Source: Spongiibacteraceae bacterium (GTDB taxonomy: Bacteria; Pseudomonadota; Gammaproteobacteria; Pseudomonadales; Dasaniaceae). Taken from it: DNA of 36,781 nt. Location: assembly GCA_030621845.1 (NCBI GenBank), contig JAUXHA010000014.1, forward strand, positions 1-36,781, given 5' to 3'. Below are positions 24,919 to 32,372 of the stretch, piece by piece. Numbering within the stretch: the first letter of the stretch is position 1; each line of letters starts with the position of its first letter. The position numbers were made by a program, and so were the translations under genes. The notes under the pieces are model-generated. The model was not told the origin of the DNA, did no database searches, and was given only the letters and a program-made list of their open reading frames with translations.

Positions 24919-25551
24919 ATGAAACGTTCAGAGGCCAATAAGGGTTTCACCTTAATAGAAGTGATGCTGGCAATGGCGATTACCGGATTCATTGCGGTGA
25001 TGGCTTATAACGGCCTCAGTGCGGCGATTAATTCTGCTGAGCGGCAGCAACTGCAGGCCCGCACACTGGCGGATATCCAGATTAGCCTGGCAGTGATGGA
25101 GCGCGATATCAGGCAACTGGTGCAGCGTCCCATTCGTGATGAATACGGTGACCAGCAGCCCTCCCTGAAAGGGGGCAGCCAGCAGGAGTATCTGTTAACA
25201 CTGAGCCGGGGCGGTTGGGATAATGTGTTGAAACAACGGCGCAGCGAATTGCAGCGGGTGCGTTATACGCTGGAGGATGACCAGCTTTGGCGCGAAAGCT
25301 GGCCAGTACTCGATCGCGTTGACGCGGAAGAAGGTTTACAGCGACTGCTACTCATCGACGGTGTGATGGATTTTCAATTGGCTTTCCTTAATAGCGATAC
25401 GCAGGCGGCGTCGCAAAGTCCCCTGGGTGGTGAATGGGTTGATGACTGGAGCCCACAACCCGGCGCTGACACCTTGCCGCTGGCGATAGAAATCCGCTTT
25501 GAGATCGAGGCTTTTGGCCAGGTTCGGAGGGTGTATGAAATTCTCCAGTAA
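24919..25551 (+). CDS. gspJ: Type II secretion system minor pseudopilin GspJ
   Basis: 210 residues. Leader MKRSEANKG, then F-T-L-I-E-V-M-L-A-M-A-I-T-G with Glu5 present. The GspJ pattern QISLAVMERDIRQLVQRPIRDEYGD follows, and near the C-terminus LPLAIEIRFEIEAFGQVRRVYEI. It is a tip-complex pseudopilin binding GspI and GspK. It ends 17 bases inside the start of gspK. Confidence 0.92.
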   Translation: MKRSEANKGFTLIEVMLAMAITGFIAVMAYNGLSAAINSAERQQLQARTLADIQISLAVMERDIRQLVQRPIRDEYGDQQPSLKGGSQQEYLLTLSRGGWDNVLKQRRSELQRVRYTLEDDQLWRESWPVLDRVDAEEGLQRLLLIDGVMDFQLAFLNSDTQAASQSPLGGEWVDDWSPQPGADTLPLAIEIRFEIEAFGQVRRVYEILQ

Positions 25552-26518
25552 GCAGCGTGGTGCGGCGTTAATTATTGCGCTGATGGTGGTTTCTATTGTC
25601 GCCATGCTGGCGATTACCCTGGGAAATGATTTTCTGGTGATCTCCAAACGGGTGCAGCACCAGCTCTATAGCCAGCAGGCCTATACTTATTTATACGGCG
25701 CTGAGGGTTTTGCCCGCAAGTGGTTGCTCGATGATATCGCCGAGGACAATGCCAGCGATTCAGCCTTTGACCGCTGGAATACCGCTATTGATATCCCCAC
25801 GGAGCAGGGGATTTTATCCGGGCAGCTGATTGACCTGCAGGGTCGGATTAATCTCAATGACCTGATGGCGACCCCTAAAAAGGGTTATAGCGAGGCCCAG
25901 AAACGTTTTATACGCCTGTTGCAGACGCTGGAATTAAAACAGCCGCTGGATCAGTTGGCGGCGGAGGAAGTGTGCAATGCGCTGATTGACTGGCTGGACG
26001 TAAACGATACCGAAACGATACCCGGTGGCGCCGAGAGCCTGTTCTATAATGAGAGCGAGCCCTATACTCGGGCGGCTAACCAGGCCATGGTCAGGGTGTC
26101 CGAGTTACGGCTGATCAAGGGGGTGGATGAGGAGTTGCTGGCGGCCTTGAGGCCCAATGTCACGGTATGGCCAATTGGCGGGGGTGGGGTGCTAAACATT
26201 AATACCGCGCCGCTGAAGGTGTTACAAAGCCTTAACGCTGAAAATAGCTTGCAGCCATTGAGTGAAATTGATGCGCAATACATTGTTGAGCAGCGTGAGA
26301 GTCAGGAAGGTCTGGAAGACGACAGTATCTTTAAGCAGGGTTCATTTAAAGAAGTGAAGATCAATACCGACGGCCTGGGTTATACTAGTGATTACTTTAT
26401 GTTGAGCATGGAGACTCTTTTTGTCGACCAGTGGTTTCGTCTCTACAGTGTGCTGTACCGTAACAGCGAGACTAAAACGATCAGGGTGATTGCCCGCAAC
26501 AAGCGCGACAGCTTTTAA
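25535..26518 (+). CDS. gspK: Type II secretion system minor pseudopilin GspK
   Basis: 327 residues from ATG 25535, with a GGAGG ribosome site 5 bases upstream inside gspJ. An open frame runs back to 25499, but the internal ATG gives the normal prepilin leader MKFSSKQRG. The helix A-A-L-I-I-A-L-M lacks Glu5, which is normal for GspK at the very tip. The large insert with helix-hairpin-helix-like segments (INLNDLMATPKKGYSEAQKRFIRLL; VSELRLIKGVDEELLAALRPNVTVWP; LNINTAPLKVLQSL) is typical. It caps the pseudopilus. The stop codon TAA is the first three bases of a 15-bp tandem repeat. Confidence 0.93.
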   Translation: MKFSSKQRGAALIIALMVVSIVAMLAITLGNDFLVISKRVQHQLYSQQAYTYLYGAEGFARKWLLDDIAEDNASDSAFDRWNTAIDIPTEQGILSGQLIDLQGRINLNDLMATPKKGYSEAQKRFIRLLQTLELKQPLDQLAAEEVCNALIDWLDVNDTETIPGGAESLFYNESEPYTRAANQAMVRVSELRLIKGVDEELLAALRPNVTVWPIGGGGVLNINTAPLKVLQSLNAENSLQPLSEIDAQYIVEQRESQEGLEDDSIFKQGSFKEVKINTDGLGYTSDYFMLSMETLFVDQWFRLYSVLYRNSETKTIRVIARNKRDSF

Positions 26519-26560
26519 TTGTCGAACAAGTAATTGTCGAACAAGTAATTGCCGAACAAG
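26516..26560 (+). repeat. Three tandem 15-bp repeats beginning at the gspK stop codon
   Basis: TAATTGTCGAACAAG occurs twice exactly (26516-26530, 26531-26545) and once with one change (TAATTGCCGAACAAG, 26546-26560). Each copy starts with an in-frame TAA, so gspK carries three successive stops. The array spans nearly the whole gspK-gspL gap and its last copy supplies part of the gspL ribosome site (AAGGTGAG). Confidence 0.9.
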
Positions 26561-26573
26561 GTGAGAGTGTAAT

Positions 26574-27767
26574 TTGACTGCGACAGTATTAGTCAAGAAA
26601 CAAGCCGATAACTATTATGAATGGTGGTTTCCCGGTAACGATGCGGAGGTGGCGGGTAATGGTGATGCGGAGTCACTCGCCGCGGTGTGCCCGGCGGGAA
26701 CATCGGTGGTGCTGTTGGCGGCGGCCGAGTTAGTGAGCCTGTCGGTACAATCCTTTGATCAACATGAAAAAAAGGTTTACGCCAAAACGCTTCCCTATAC
26801 CCTTGAGGACGCCTTGGTTGAAGATGTCGAATGCCAGCACTTTGCCTTTGGTGAGGTCGATCATCAGGCCGTCCCGGTGGCGATTATTCGTGATGAATTG
26901 ATTCGTGGCTGGCTTGAAGAGCTGTCTGCCGAGGGTGTTGAAGTTCAGGAGTTATTGCCTGAGCTGTGCTTGGTTCCCTGGCAGGAGGGCAACTGGACGC
27001 TGCTGGTGGATGGTGATCGCTATGTGTTGAGGTATGGCCGTTTTGCCGGTTTTTCCCTGGAACGAGATAGCGCCATGTTGGCGCTGCAGCTATTGGCCAA
27101 TGATGGCGAGGTGTTGCCCGAATCGCTGTTAATCTATGCCGATGAAAACCTGCGCGAGTCATTGTCGGCCGAGGTGCCGGAAATACTGGCGTCGCGGCTG
27201 CAGTGGGCCCAGGGCAGCTACTGGCCGTTGTTAGCTGAGGGCTACGGACAATTTGCTGCGGTGAATTTATTACAGGGTGATTATACCCGCAGTCTGCCCT
27301 GGAAAAGCTGGTGGCAGCAGTGGCGGTTGCTGGCATCGGTGCTGGCGGTTACGCTGAGCTTGCAACTGATTTTTCACTATATTGAATTGAAATCCCTGCA
27401 ACAGCAGAACCTGGATTTGCGGGCTCAAATTGAACAAAGCTATCGCAGTGTCATTCCCAGGGGCAAGCTGGTGGAGCCTGAGCGGCAATTGCGTCGTCAG
27501 GTGAACGCGATGAAGGGCGATCACAGCACCGGCTTTGTTGCCCTGCTGGATAAACTGGCCGCTTTGCTTGCGGCCGGGGATTTTGAAGTGCAGAGCCTCA
27601 ATTACAATGAGAAACAATCCGAGCTGCGTTTAACCCTGTTGGCCCCTTCCTTTAACGAGGTGGAAAATCTACGCGCAAAAATTGCCGAGCTGGGTTTGAG
27701 TGCTGAAATGACCGGCAGTAATTCGGTGGGTGACAAGACCCGCGCACGCTTGCGGATAAAAGGTTAA
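26574..27767 (+). CDS. gspL: Type II secretion system inner-membrane protein GspL
   Basis: 397 residues starting at TTG 26574, with AAGGTGAG about 9 bases upstream; the nearby GTG is followed by a stop. The cytoplasmic actin-like domain (residues about 1-240) includes KTLPYTLEDALVEDVECQHFAFG, which binds GspE in this family. A transmembrane helix near residues 248-268 (LLASVLAVTLSLQLIFHYI) is followed by a periplasmic coiled-coil and a ferredoxin-like domain. It links the ATPase to GspM and the pseudopilus. Confidence 0.9.
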   Translation: MTATVLVKKQADNYYEWWFPGNDAEVAGNGDAESLAAVCPAGTSVVLLAAAELVSLSVQSFDQHEKKVYAKTLPYTLEDALVEDVECQHFAFGEVDHQAVPVAIIRDELIRGWLEELSAEGVEVQELLPELCLVPWQEGNWTLLVDGDRYVLRYGRFAGFSLERDSAMLALQLLANDGEVLPESLLIYADENLRESLSAEVPEILASRLQWAQGSYWPLLAEGYGQFAAVNLLQGDYTRSLPWKSWWQQWRLLASVLAVTLSLQLIFHYIELKSLQQQNLDLRAQIEQSYRSVIPRGKLVEPERQLRRQVNAMKGDHSTGFVALLDKLAALLAAGDFEVQSLNYNEKQSELRLTLLAPSFNEVENLRAKIAELGLSAEMTGSNSVGDKTRARLRIKG

Positions 27768-27770
27768 ATC

Positions 27771-28250
27771 ATGGAACAGTGGTTTCACAAACTCGAGGCG
27801 CGTGAGCAGTTGATGGTGGCGGTCGGCGCTTTTTTTGTCGCGCTGTATTTACTGTACCTGTTGCTGTGGAGCCCTATTGTCAGTCAGGGGCAGCAACTGA
27901 AACAGCAAAACCAGGCGGTGGCAGAAAGTCTGGCTTCGGTGCGCTCACTGGCCGCCGAATACACGGCATTGAAAAAATCGGGCGCCGACAGTAAATCCCC
28001 GGTGGGCAGCAACCTGTCTCGCATTGTTGATTCCTCGGTGGCGCGCAACCAGTTGAAAATGAATCGCTTTCAGCCGTCCTCTTCCGGTGATGTCCAGGTA
28101 CGCTTCGAAAATGCCGTGTTTAATAATATTGTCGCCTGGCTGTATGAGCTGGAATCCGGCTATGCCATTGCGGTAAAAGAATTGTCAGTGACGCCGGGTG
28201 CGGCCACGGGCCTGGTCAATGTTTCGGTCAGGCTGCATGGGGATGGTTAA
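27771..28250 (+). CDS. gspM: Type II secretion system inner-membrane protein GspM
   Basis: 159 residues, normal for GspM. A short cytoplasmic N-terminus (MEQWFHKLEAREQLM) precedes one transmembrane helix (VAVGAFFVALYLLYLLLW), then a coiled-coil and a small periplasmic domain (RNQLKMNRFQPSSSGDVQVRFENAVF with NIVAWLYELE). It partners with GspL. It starts 3 bases after gspL and ends 3 bases before gspN. Confidence 0.92.
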   Translation: MEQWFHKLEAREQLMVAVGAFFVALYLLYLLLWSPIVSQGQQLKQQNQAVAESLASVRSLAAEYTALKKSGADSKSPVGSNLSRIVDSSVARNQLKMNRFQPSSSGDVQVRFENAVFNNIVAWLYELESGYAIAVKELSVTPGAATGLVNVSVRLHGDG

Positions 28251-28253
28251 CGC

Positions 28254-29018
28254 ATGTTGAAAACCTGGCTGTGGCGGATATTCGTGGTGCTACTGTTGTT
28301 TGTCGCGTTTCTGCTGGCGACGGCGCCGGCTCGTTTATTGCCGCTTGCCCTGCATGCGCTTAGCCCTGATATCCGCTTACAGCATGCCGAGGGCAGCCTC
28401 TGGAACGGCCGGGTGGCGAGTGCGCTGATCACGGTTGAGGGTGGGGTGATCAATCTCGGTAAGGTGTCCTGGACCGTGAAGCCACAATCGTTGCTGTTAT
28501 TAAGTCCCACGGTGTCAATTCACAGCGATGCGGGTGTGCAGCGGCTTAATGCCGAGGTGACGGTTTCATTGCTCGGCCAGCGGGTCGAGGTTAAACACAT
28601 TGACGGGCAGTTTCCGTTAGCGGTACTGGAACCCTGGGTGCCGTTGTTGATTCGGGGAATGATTGAGCTGGACATTGAGCGGCTGGCTTTTGATGATCGT
28701 CGCCTGCTGGCGGTTGAAGGCAGGCTCTATGCGCATCAACTGGACTGGATGGCGGCGTCCCATCCACTGTCCCTGGGCAGTTACATCGCCGATTTGTCAC
28801 TGGCAGGGGATGATCTGCAGCTTGCCTTGTCGGATCGCCAGGCAGCACTGGGAGTTGATGGGATGTTACTGATTAGTCCCGCTGGGTCTTATCGGCTGGA
28901 TGTGCGCCTGGGCCTGACTGAACAGCTGGCACCCGAAGTGAAAAACGCTGTAGTATTCCTCGGCAAACGTGCAGCGGATGGCAGTGTGCAGGTTAACAAT
29001 GTGGGCCGCTGGCGCTAA
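28254..29018 (+). CDS. gspN: Type II secretion system protein GspN
   Basis: 254 residues. One N-terminal membrane segment (LWRIFVVLLLFVAFLLATAPARLLPL) is followed by the GspN pattern LQHAEGSLWNGRVASALI and a beta-rich periplasmic domain. GspN occurs in a subset of type II systems and its job is not well defined. It is the last gene of the operon. The 3' end overlaps the convergent tag gene by 26 bases, leaving no room for a terminator between them. Confidence 0.88.
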   Translation: MLKTWLWRIFVVLLLFVAFLLATAPARLLPLALHALSPDIRLQHAEGSLWNGRVASALITVEGGVINLGKVSWTVKPQSLLLLSPTVSIHSDAGVQRLNAEVTVSLLGQRVEVKHIDGQFPLAVLEPWVPLLIRGMIELDIERLAFDDRRLLAVEGRLYAHQLDWMAASHPLSLGSYIADLSLAGDDLQLALSDRQAALGVDGMLLISPAGSYRLDVRLGLTEQLAPEVKNAVVFLGKRAADGSVQVNNVGRWR

Positions 29019-29619
29019 TACCATGAAGCAATGTTGCCGATGGCTGCATAGCGGCGCATTGGCGGTGCCGGTAACAGTCAGTAGTGTGGTCATTAACCAT
29101 TCCAGTTGCCTGCATAAAGGCATAAATAATCGTCGGCCCAACAAAGTTAAAATCTCTTTTTTTCATATCCTTGCTAATGGCTGTCGATAATTCGGTAGCC
29201 GTGGGAATCTCGGCCAGGGATTGCCACTGGTTTTGGATAACCTTGCCGTCAACGAAGCGCCACAGGTAGTCAGCGAAGGAGCTAAACTGTTGCTGGATTT
29301 GCAGCAGGGCGCGGGCGTTGCGGCGAGCGGATTCTACTTTCAGGCGGTTGCGAATGATCGCCGGGTTTTGCAGCAGCCGTTCAATTTTTTTATCGCTGTA
29401 GCGGGCAATTTTACCGGCATCGAAATTATCGAAGGCTTTGCGGTAACCCTCGCGCTTTCTTAATACCGTAATCCAGGCCAGTCCGGCCTGGGCACCTTCC
29501 AGTAGCAGGAATTCAAACAGGCTGTGATCATCGGTATTAGGCACGCCCCATTCGCGGTCGTGGTATTGCCGGTAGAGCGGGTCATCCCCGGCCCAGCTGC
29601 AGCGTGTCCTGTTAGCCAT
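28993..29619 (-). CDS. tag: DNA-3-methyladenine glycosylase I
   Basis: 208 residues. Starts with RCSWAG and YHDREWGVP, followed by LFEFLLLEGAQAGLAW, RKREGYRKAF and NFVGPTIIYAFMQATGMVNDH, all typical of Tag. The zinc-snap ligands of E. coli Tag (Cys4, His17, His175, Cys179) correspond to Cys7, His20, His178 and Cys182. It excises 3-methyladenine from alkylated DNA, in the cytoplasm. The C-terminal tail of about 26 residues after Cys182 is the part overlapping gspN in the opposite direction and may have grown by loss of an earlier stop. It is divergent from the hydrolase gene at 29723. Confidence 0.93.
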   Translation of the reverse strand: MANRTRCSWAGDDPLYRQYHDREWGVPNTDDHSLFEFLLLEGAQAGLAWITVLRKREGYRKAFDNFDAGKIARYSDKKIERLLQNPAIIRNRLKVESARRNARALLQIQQQFSSFADYLWRFVDGKVIQNQWQSLAEIPTATELSTAISKDMKKRDFNFVGPTIIYAFMQATGMVNDHTTDCYRHRQCAAMQPSATLLHGISASGPHC

Positions 29620-29681
29620 ATTTTTCTCCCGCGACCAGCTTAGCGGATAACAATTATTTAATCATCTGTCGGCGGCGCTGG

Positions 29682-29690
29682 TGCTAGAAT
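29682..29690 (+). promoter_or_regulatory. Extended -10 promoter for the hydrolase/flavoprotein gene run
   Basis: TGCTAGAAT contains the extended -10 TGn followed by TAGAAT (5/6 to TATAAT). No good -35 is seen. It is about 33 bases upstream of the ATG at 29723. Confidence 0.4.
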
Positions 29691-29722
29691 GTGGCGCTGC
29701 GATGCCATTACTATGCAGATGA

Positions 29723-30586
29723 ATGAGTAATCCGTTTATGAGTGAATCAATTAAAACTATTGTAGTGAATGGCCAGAAGTTGGCTTACTTGTCGTGTGGT
29801 GAAGGCCCGCTGGTGATTTGCCTGCATGGATTTCCAGATTCTGCCTACAGTTTTGAGGCGATGTTACCGGTCTTGGCGAAAGCGGGCTATCGCGCGGTGG
29901 CACCTTTTCTGCGTGGTTACTCCCCCAGTGGGCTGGCGGTCGATAATGACTATTCCATTCCCGCGGTGGCGGGTGATCTGCTGGGGCTTATTTCCGCCCT
30001 GGGCGAACAGACAGCCTCGGTGATCGGACATGATTGGGGCGGCTTTACCGCCTGTACCGCAGCCAATATTGCCCCGCAAACCATCGATAAGCTGGTGGTG
30101 ATGGCGGTACCTCATATGCATGGCGGCAATTTTAGTCTGGCTCAGTTAAAGAAATCCTGGTACGTAATGCTGTTTCAACTGCCCTGGTTACCGGAGTGGT
30201 TGCTTGGCAGAAATGACTTTGAATTTATTGACCAGTTGTACCGGGATTGGTGCCCAAATTGGGATGAAACCGAATATAATTTGGAACCGGTGAAAAAAGC
30301 CTTGTCCGCTCCGGGTGGATTGAAGGCGGCATTGGCTTATTACCGCACGATGATTCGCGGCTCCAATCGCCATGATCGGGAGATAATGAGCCGCCAGACG
30401 GTGGTGCCGGCGCTGTGGATAGCGGGTGCCGCCGATGGCAGTGTTGGCCCGGATCAATTTGAGGGTATGGAGGCCTGCTTTAGCAATCGCTTTGAATTGT
30501 TGATCGTGGACAAGGCGGGGCATTTTGTTCATCGCGAAGCCGCTGAATTGGTGCATAATAGCGTGCTGGCCTTTTTGGCGGATTAA
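29723..30586 (+). CDS. Alpha/beta-hydrolase, epoxide-hydrolase-like
   Basis: 287 residues. The oxyanion motif H-G-F-P-D (LHGFPDSAYSF), the nucleophile elbow G-H-D-W-G-G with the catalytic Asp, and the C-terminal G-H-F-V-H-R-E with the catalytic His are in place. The lid region carries SWYVMLFQLPWLPE and ALAYYRTMIRG, whose tyrosines match the two lid tyrosines that activate the epoxide in soluble epoxide hydrolases. It is therefore more likely an epoxide hydrolase than a haloalkane dehalogenase. It is cytoplasmic. ATG 29723 or 29738 could be used; neither has a clear ribosome site. It begins a same-strand run with two flavoproteins and a cytochrome, which suggests a catabolic pathway. Confidence 0.85.
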   Translation: MSNPFMSESIKTIVVNGQKLAYLSCGEGPLVICLHGFPDSAYSFEAMLPVLAKAGYRAVAPFLRGYSPSGLAVDNDYSIPAVAGDLLGLISALGEQTASVIGHDWGGFTACTAANIAPQTIDKLVVMAVPHMHGGNFSLAQLKKSWYVMLFQLPWLPEWLLGRNDFEFIDQLYRDWCPNWDETEYNLEPVKKALSAPGGLKAALAYYRTMIRGSNRHDREIMSRQTVVPALWIAGAADGSVGPDQFEGMEACFSNRFELLIVDKAGHFVHREAAELVHNSVLAFLAD

Positions 30587-30625
30587 GTTTGCTGGTAATT
30601 ACATAAATAGTGAGAGTATTAAGTC

Positions 30626-32338
30626 ATGGCAGAGAATGAAACTTGGGATTACAGCGTTGATGTATTGGTAGTGGGTTCGGGTAACGGTGCCTTGACCTCA
30701 GCCCTGTGCTGCTATGAGATGGGCACTAAAGATGTGTTGGTGATCGAAAAGGGCGAGCGCTATGGCGGTACCAGCGCGGTGTCCGGTGGCGGTGTCTGGG
30801 TACCCTGCAATCGCTATGCGCTGGAAGCTGGCGCCGAGGATTCTTTTGAGCAGGCCAAGGAGTACCTCAAGCATACTATTCCCGCGGATGATGTGCCTGA
30901 AGCAATGATTGATGCCTACCTGACCAATGGCCCGAAGATGGTCGACTACCTGCATCAGCGCACGCATGTTCGCTATGTCACCCTGGAGCACTATCCGGAT
31001 TACTATTCCGATCATCCCGGCTCCAAGCCGGGTCATCGTTCTATGGAGCCCGAGCCCTTTATCGCCTCGCGGCTTGGGGCTGAGTTTGACACCCTGACAC
31101 CGACCCATCATATGATGCATATGATGGGTATTATCCCCATTACCCAGGTAGAAGCGGCTGTTTTTACCGCTCAGCAAAAAGGCTGGCTGGGCATGGCGAT
31201 GAAATTGATGCTGTCCTGGGCCATTGACCTGCCCTGGCGCTTGAAAACAAAAATCCATCGGCGCCTGACCACCGGCAGTGCCGGCGTGGCTCGCTTGCGT
31301 CTCTCGATGAAAGATCGTGATATGCCGCTGTGGTTGCAGTCGCCAATGCTTGAATTGATCGAAGAAAATGGCCGAGTGGTTGGAGCCGTGGTGAACAAGC
31401 ATGGTGAAAAGGTTCGGGTACAGGCGCGCAAAGGCGTTATTCTTGCTGCCGGGGGCTTCGAGCAAAACCAGGCCATGCGCGAGCAATACCTGCCTGCGCC
31501 GACCAATGCCAGTTGGAGCGGGGGAGTCAAAACCAATACCGGCGATGGCATCACTGAGGGTTTGAAGTTGGGGGCGGCCACTCGCTTGATGGACGGTGCC
31601 TGGTGGTGTACTACGATTTCAACGCCAGGAGAGGAAGCGCCGCGGCTGAGTGTGATGGAAAAATCTTATCCCGGTTCCTGCATGGTCAACAAAAAGGGCG
31701 TGCGTTTTGCCAATGAATCGCAAAACTATATGGCGTTCCAGAAAGAGCTGTTTAAAGTGCACTCCGATGACAATCCCTGTTCGCCGGCCTACCATATTTT
31801 CGACGCACGTTTCCGTCGCAATTACATTGTCGGGCCGATGATGACGGCGCAGCTAAAACCTGACTGGACTATCCCCAAACGCTGGTACGACGAGGGCTTT
31901 ATCGCCAAGGCCAATACGATTAAAGAATTGGCTGAGCAGATGGGCATTGATGCAGATAATCTGGAAGCCACCGTTGCCAAGATGAATACTTTCGCCGCTG
32001 AGGGTAAAGACACTGATTTCCAGCGTGGTGAGGCCGAGTATGACCGCTACTACGGTGACCCGACGGTGACTCCCAACCCCTGTCTGGCGGCGATTGACGA
32101 AGCGCCGTTCTATGCGATGAAAGTCGATGCCGGTGACTTTGGCACCCAGGGCGGTCTGGTAACCAATCCCAATGCCCAGGTGATGAAAGAGGGCGGCGAC
32201 GTGATTGATGGTTTGTACGCGATTGGTAATTGCAGTGCCGCGGTATTGCCGACCTACCCGGGGCCGGGTTCAACACTGGGGCCGGCGATGACCTTTGGCT
32301 ACCAGGCTGCGAAGCATATCAGCGGCTACCAGGATTAA
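30626..32338 (+). CDS. FAD-dependent dehydrogenase, 3-ketosteroid-delta1-dehydrogenase-like (cytoplasmic)
   Basis: 570 residues. N-terminal dinucleotide fold V-D-V-L-V-V-G-S-G-N-G-A-L and the adjoining IEKGERYGGTSAVSGGGVWVP are standard for the fumarate reductase/KstD flavoprotein family. The C-terminal FAD segment GLYAIGNCSAAVLPTYPGPGSTLGPAMTFGY is close to the KstD pattern, including the Tyr ahead of G-x-G-S-T. Such enzymes introduce a double bond next to a ketone in steroid ring A or in related alicyclic ketones. No signal peptide. It is 39 bases after the hydrolase gene and 34 bases before a paralogous, exported flavoprotein. The exact substrate is not deducible. Confidence 0.85.
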   Translation: MAENETWDYSVDVLVVGSGNGALTSALCCYEMGTKDVLVIEKGERYGGTSAVSGGGVWVPCNRYALEAGAEDSFEQAKEYLKHTIPADDVPEAMIDAYLTNGPKMVDYLHQRTHVRYVTLEHYPDYYSDHPGSKPGHRSMEPEPFIASRLGAEFDTLTPTHHMMHMMGIIPITQVEAAVFTAQQKGWLGMAMKLMLSWAIDLPWRLKTKIHRRLTTGSAGVARLRLSMKDRDMPLWLQSPMLELIEENGRVVGAVVNKHGEKVRVQARKGVILAAGGFEQNQAMREQYLPAPTNASWSGGVKTNTGDGITEGLKLGAATRLMDGAWWCTTISTPGEEAPRLSVMEKSYPGSCMVNKKGVRFANESQNYMAFQKELFKVHSDDNPCSPAYHIFDARFRRNYIVGPMMTAQLKPDWTIPKRWYDEGFIAKANTIKELAEQMGIDADNLEATVAKMNTFAAEGKDTDFQRGEAEYDRYYGDPTVTPNPCLAAIDEAPFYAMKVDAGDFGTQGGLVTNPNAQVMKEGGDVIDGLYAIGNCSAAVLPTYPGPGSTLGPAMTFGYQAAKHISGYQD

Positions 32339-32343
32339 TTCGC

Positions 32344-32361
32344 TCGGTAGATTCGGTAGAT
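32344..32361 (+). repeat. Two tandem copies of TCGGTAGAT between the flavoprotein genes
   Basis: An exact 9-bp direct repeat in the 34-base spacer, just ahead of the AAGGTAAG ribosome site of the Tat flavoprotein gene. Likely a replication-slippage product; no function is apparent. Confidence 0.6.
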
Positions 32362-32372
32362 AAGGTAAGCTT

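Noticed and set aside
26516-26560. Direct repeats considered as a CRISPR array.
   Set aside because: The units are 15 bp, contiguous without spacers, and only three; this is a simple tandem repeat with no cas genes nearby.
30698-31486. A 262-codon open frame antisense to the KstD-like gene.
   Set aside because: The plus strand clearly encodes a conserved flavoprotein here; the antisense frame has His/Gln-rich composition of a shadow and no recognisable domain.
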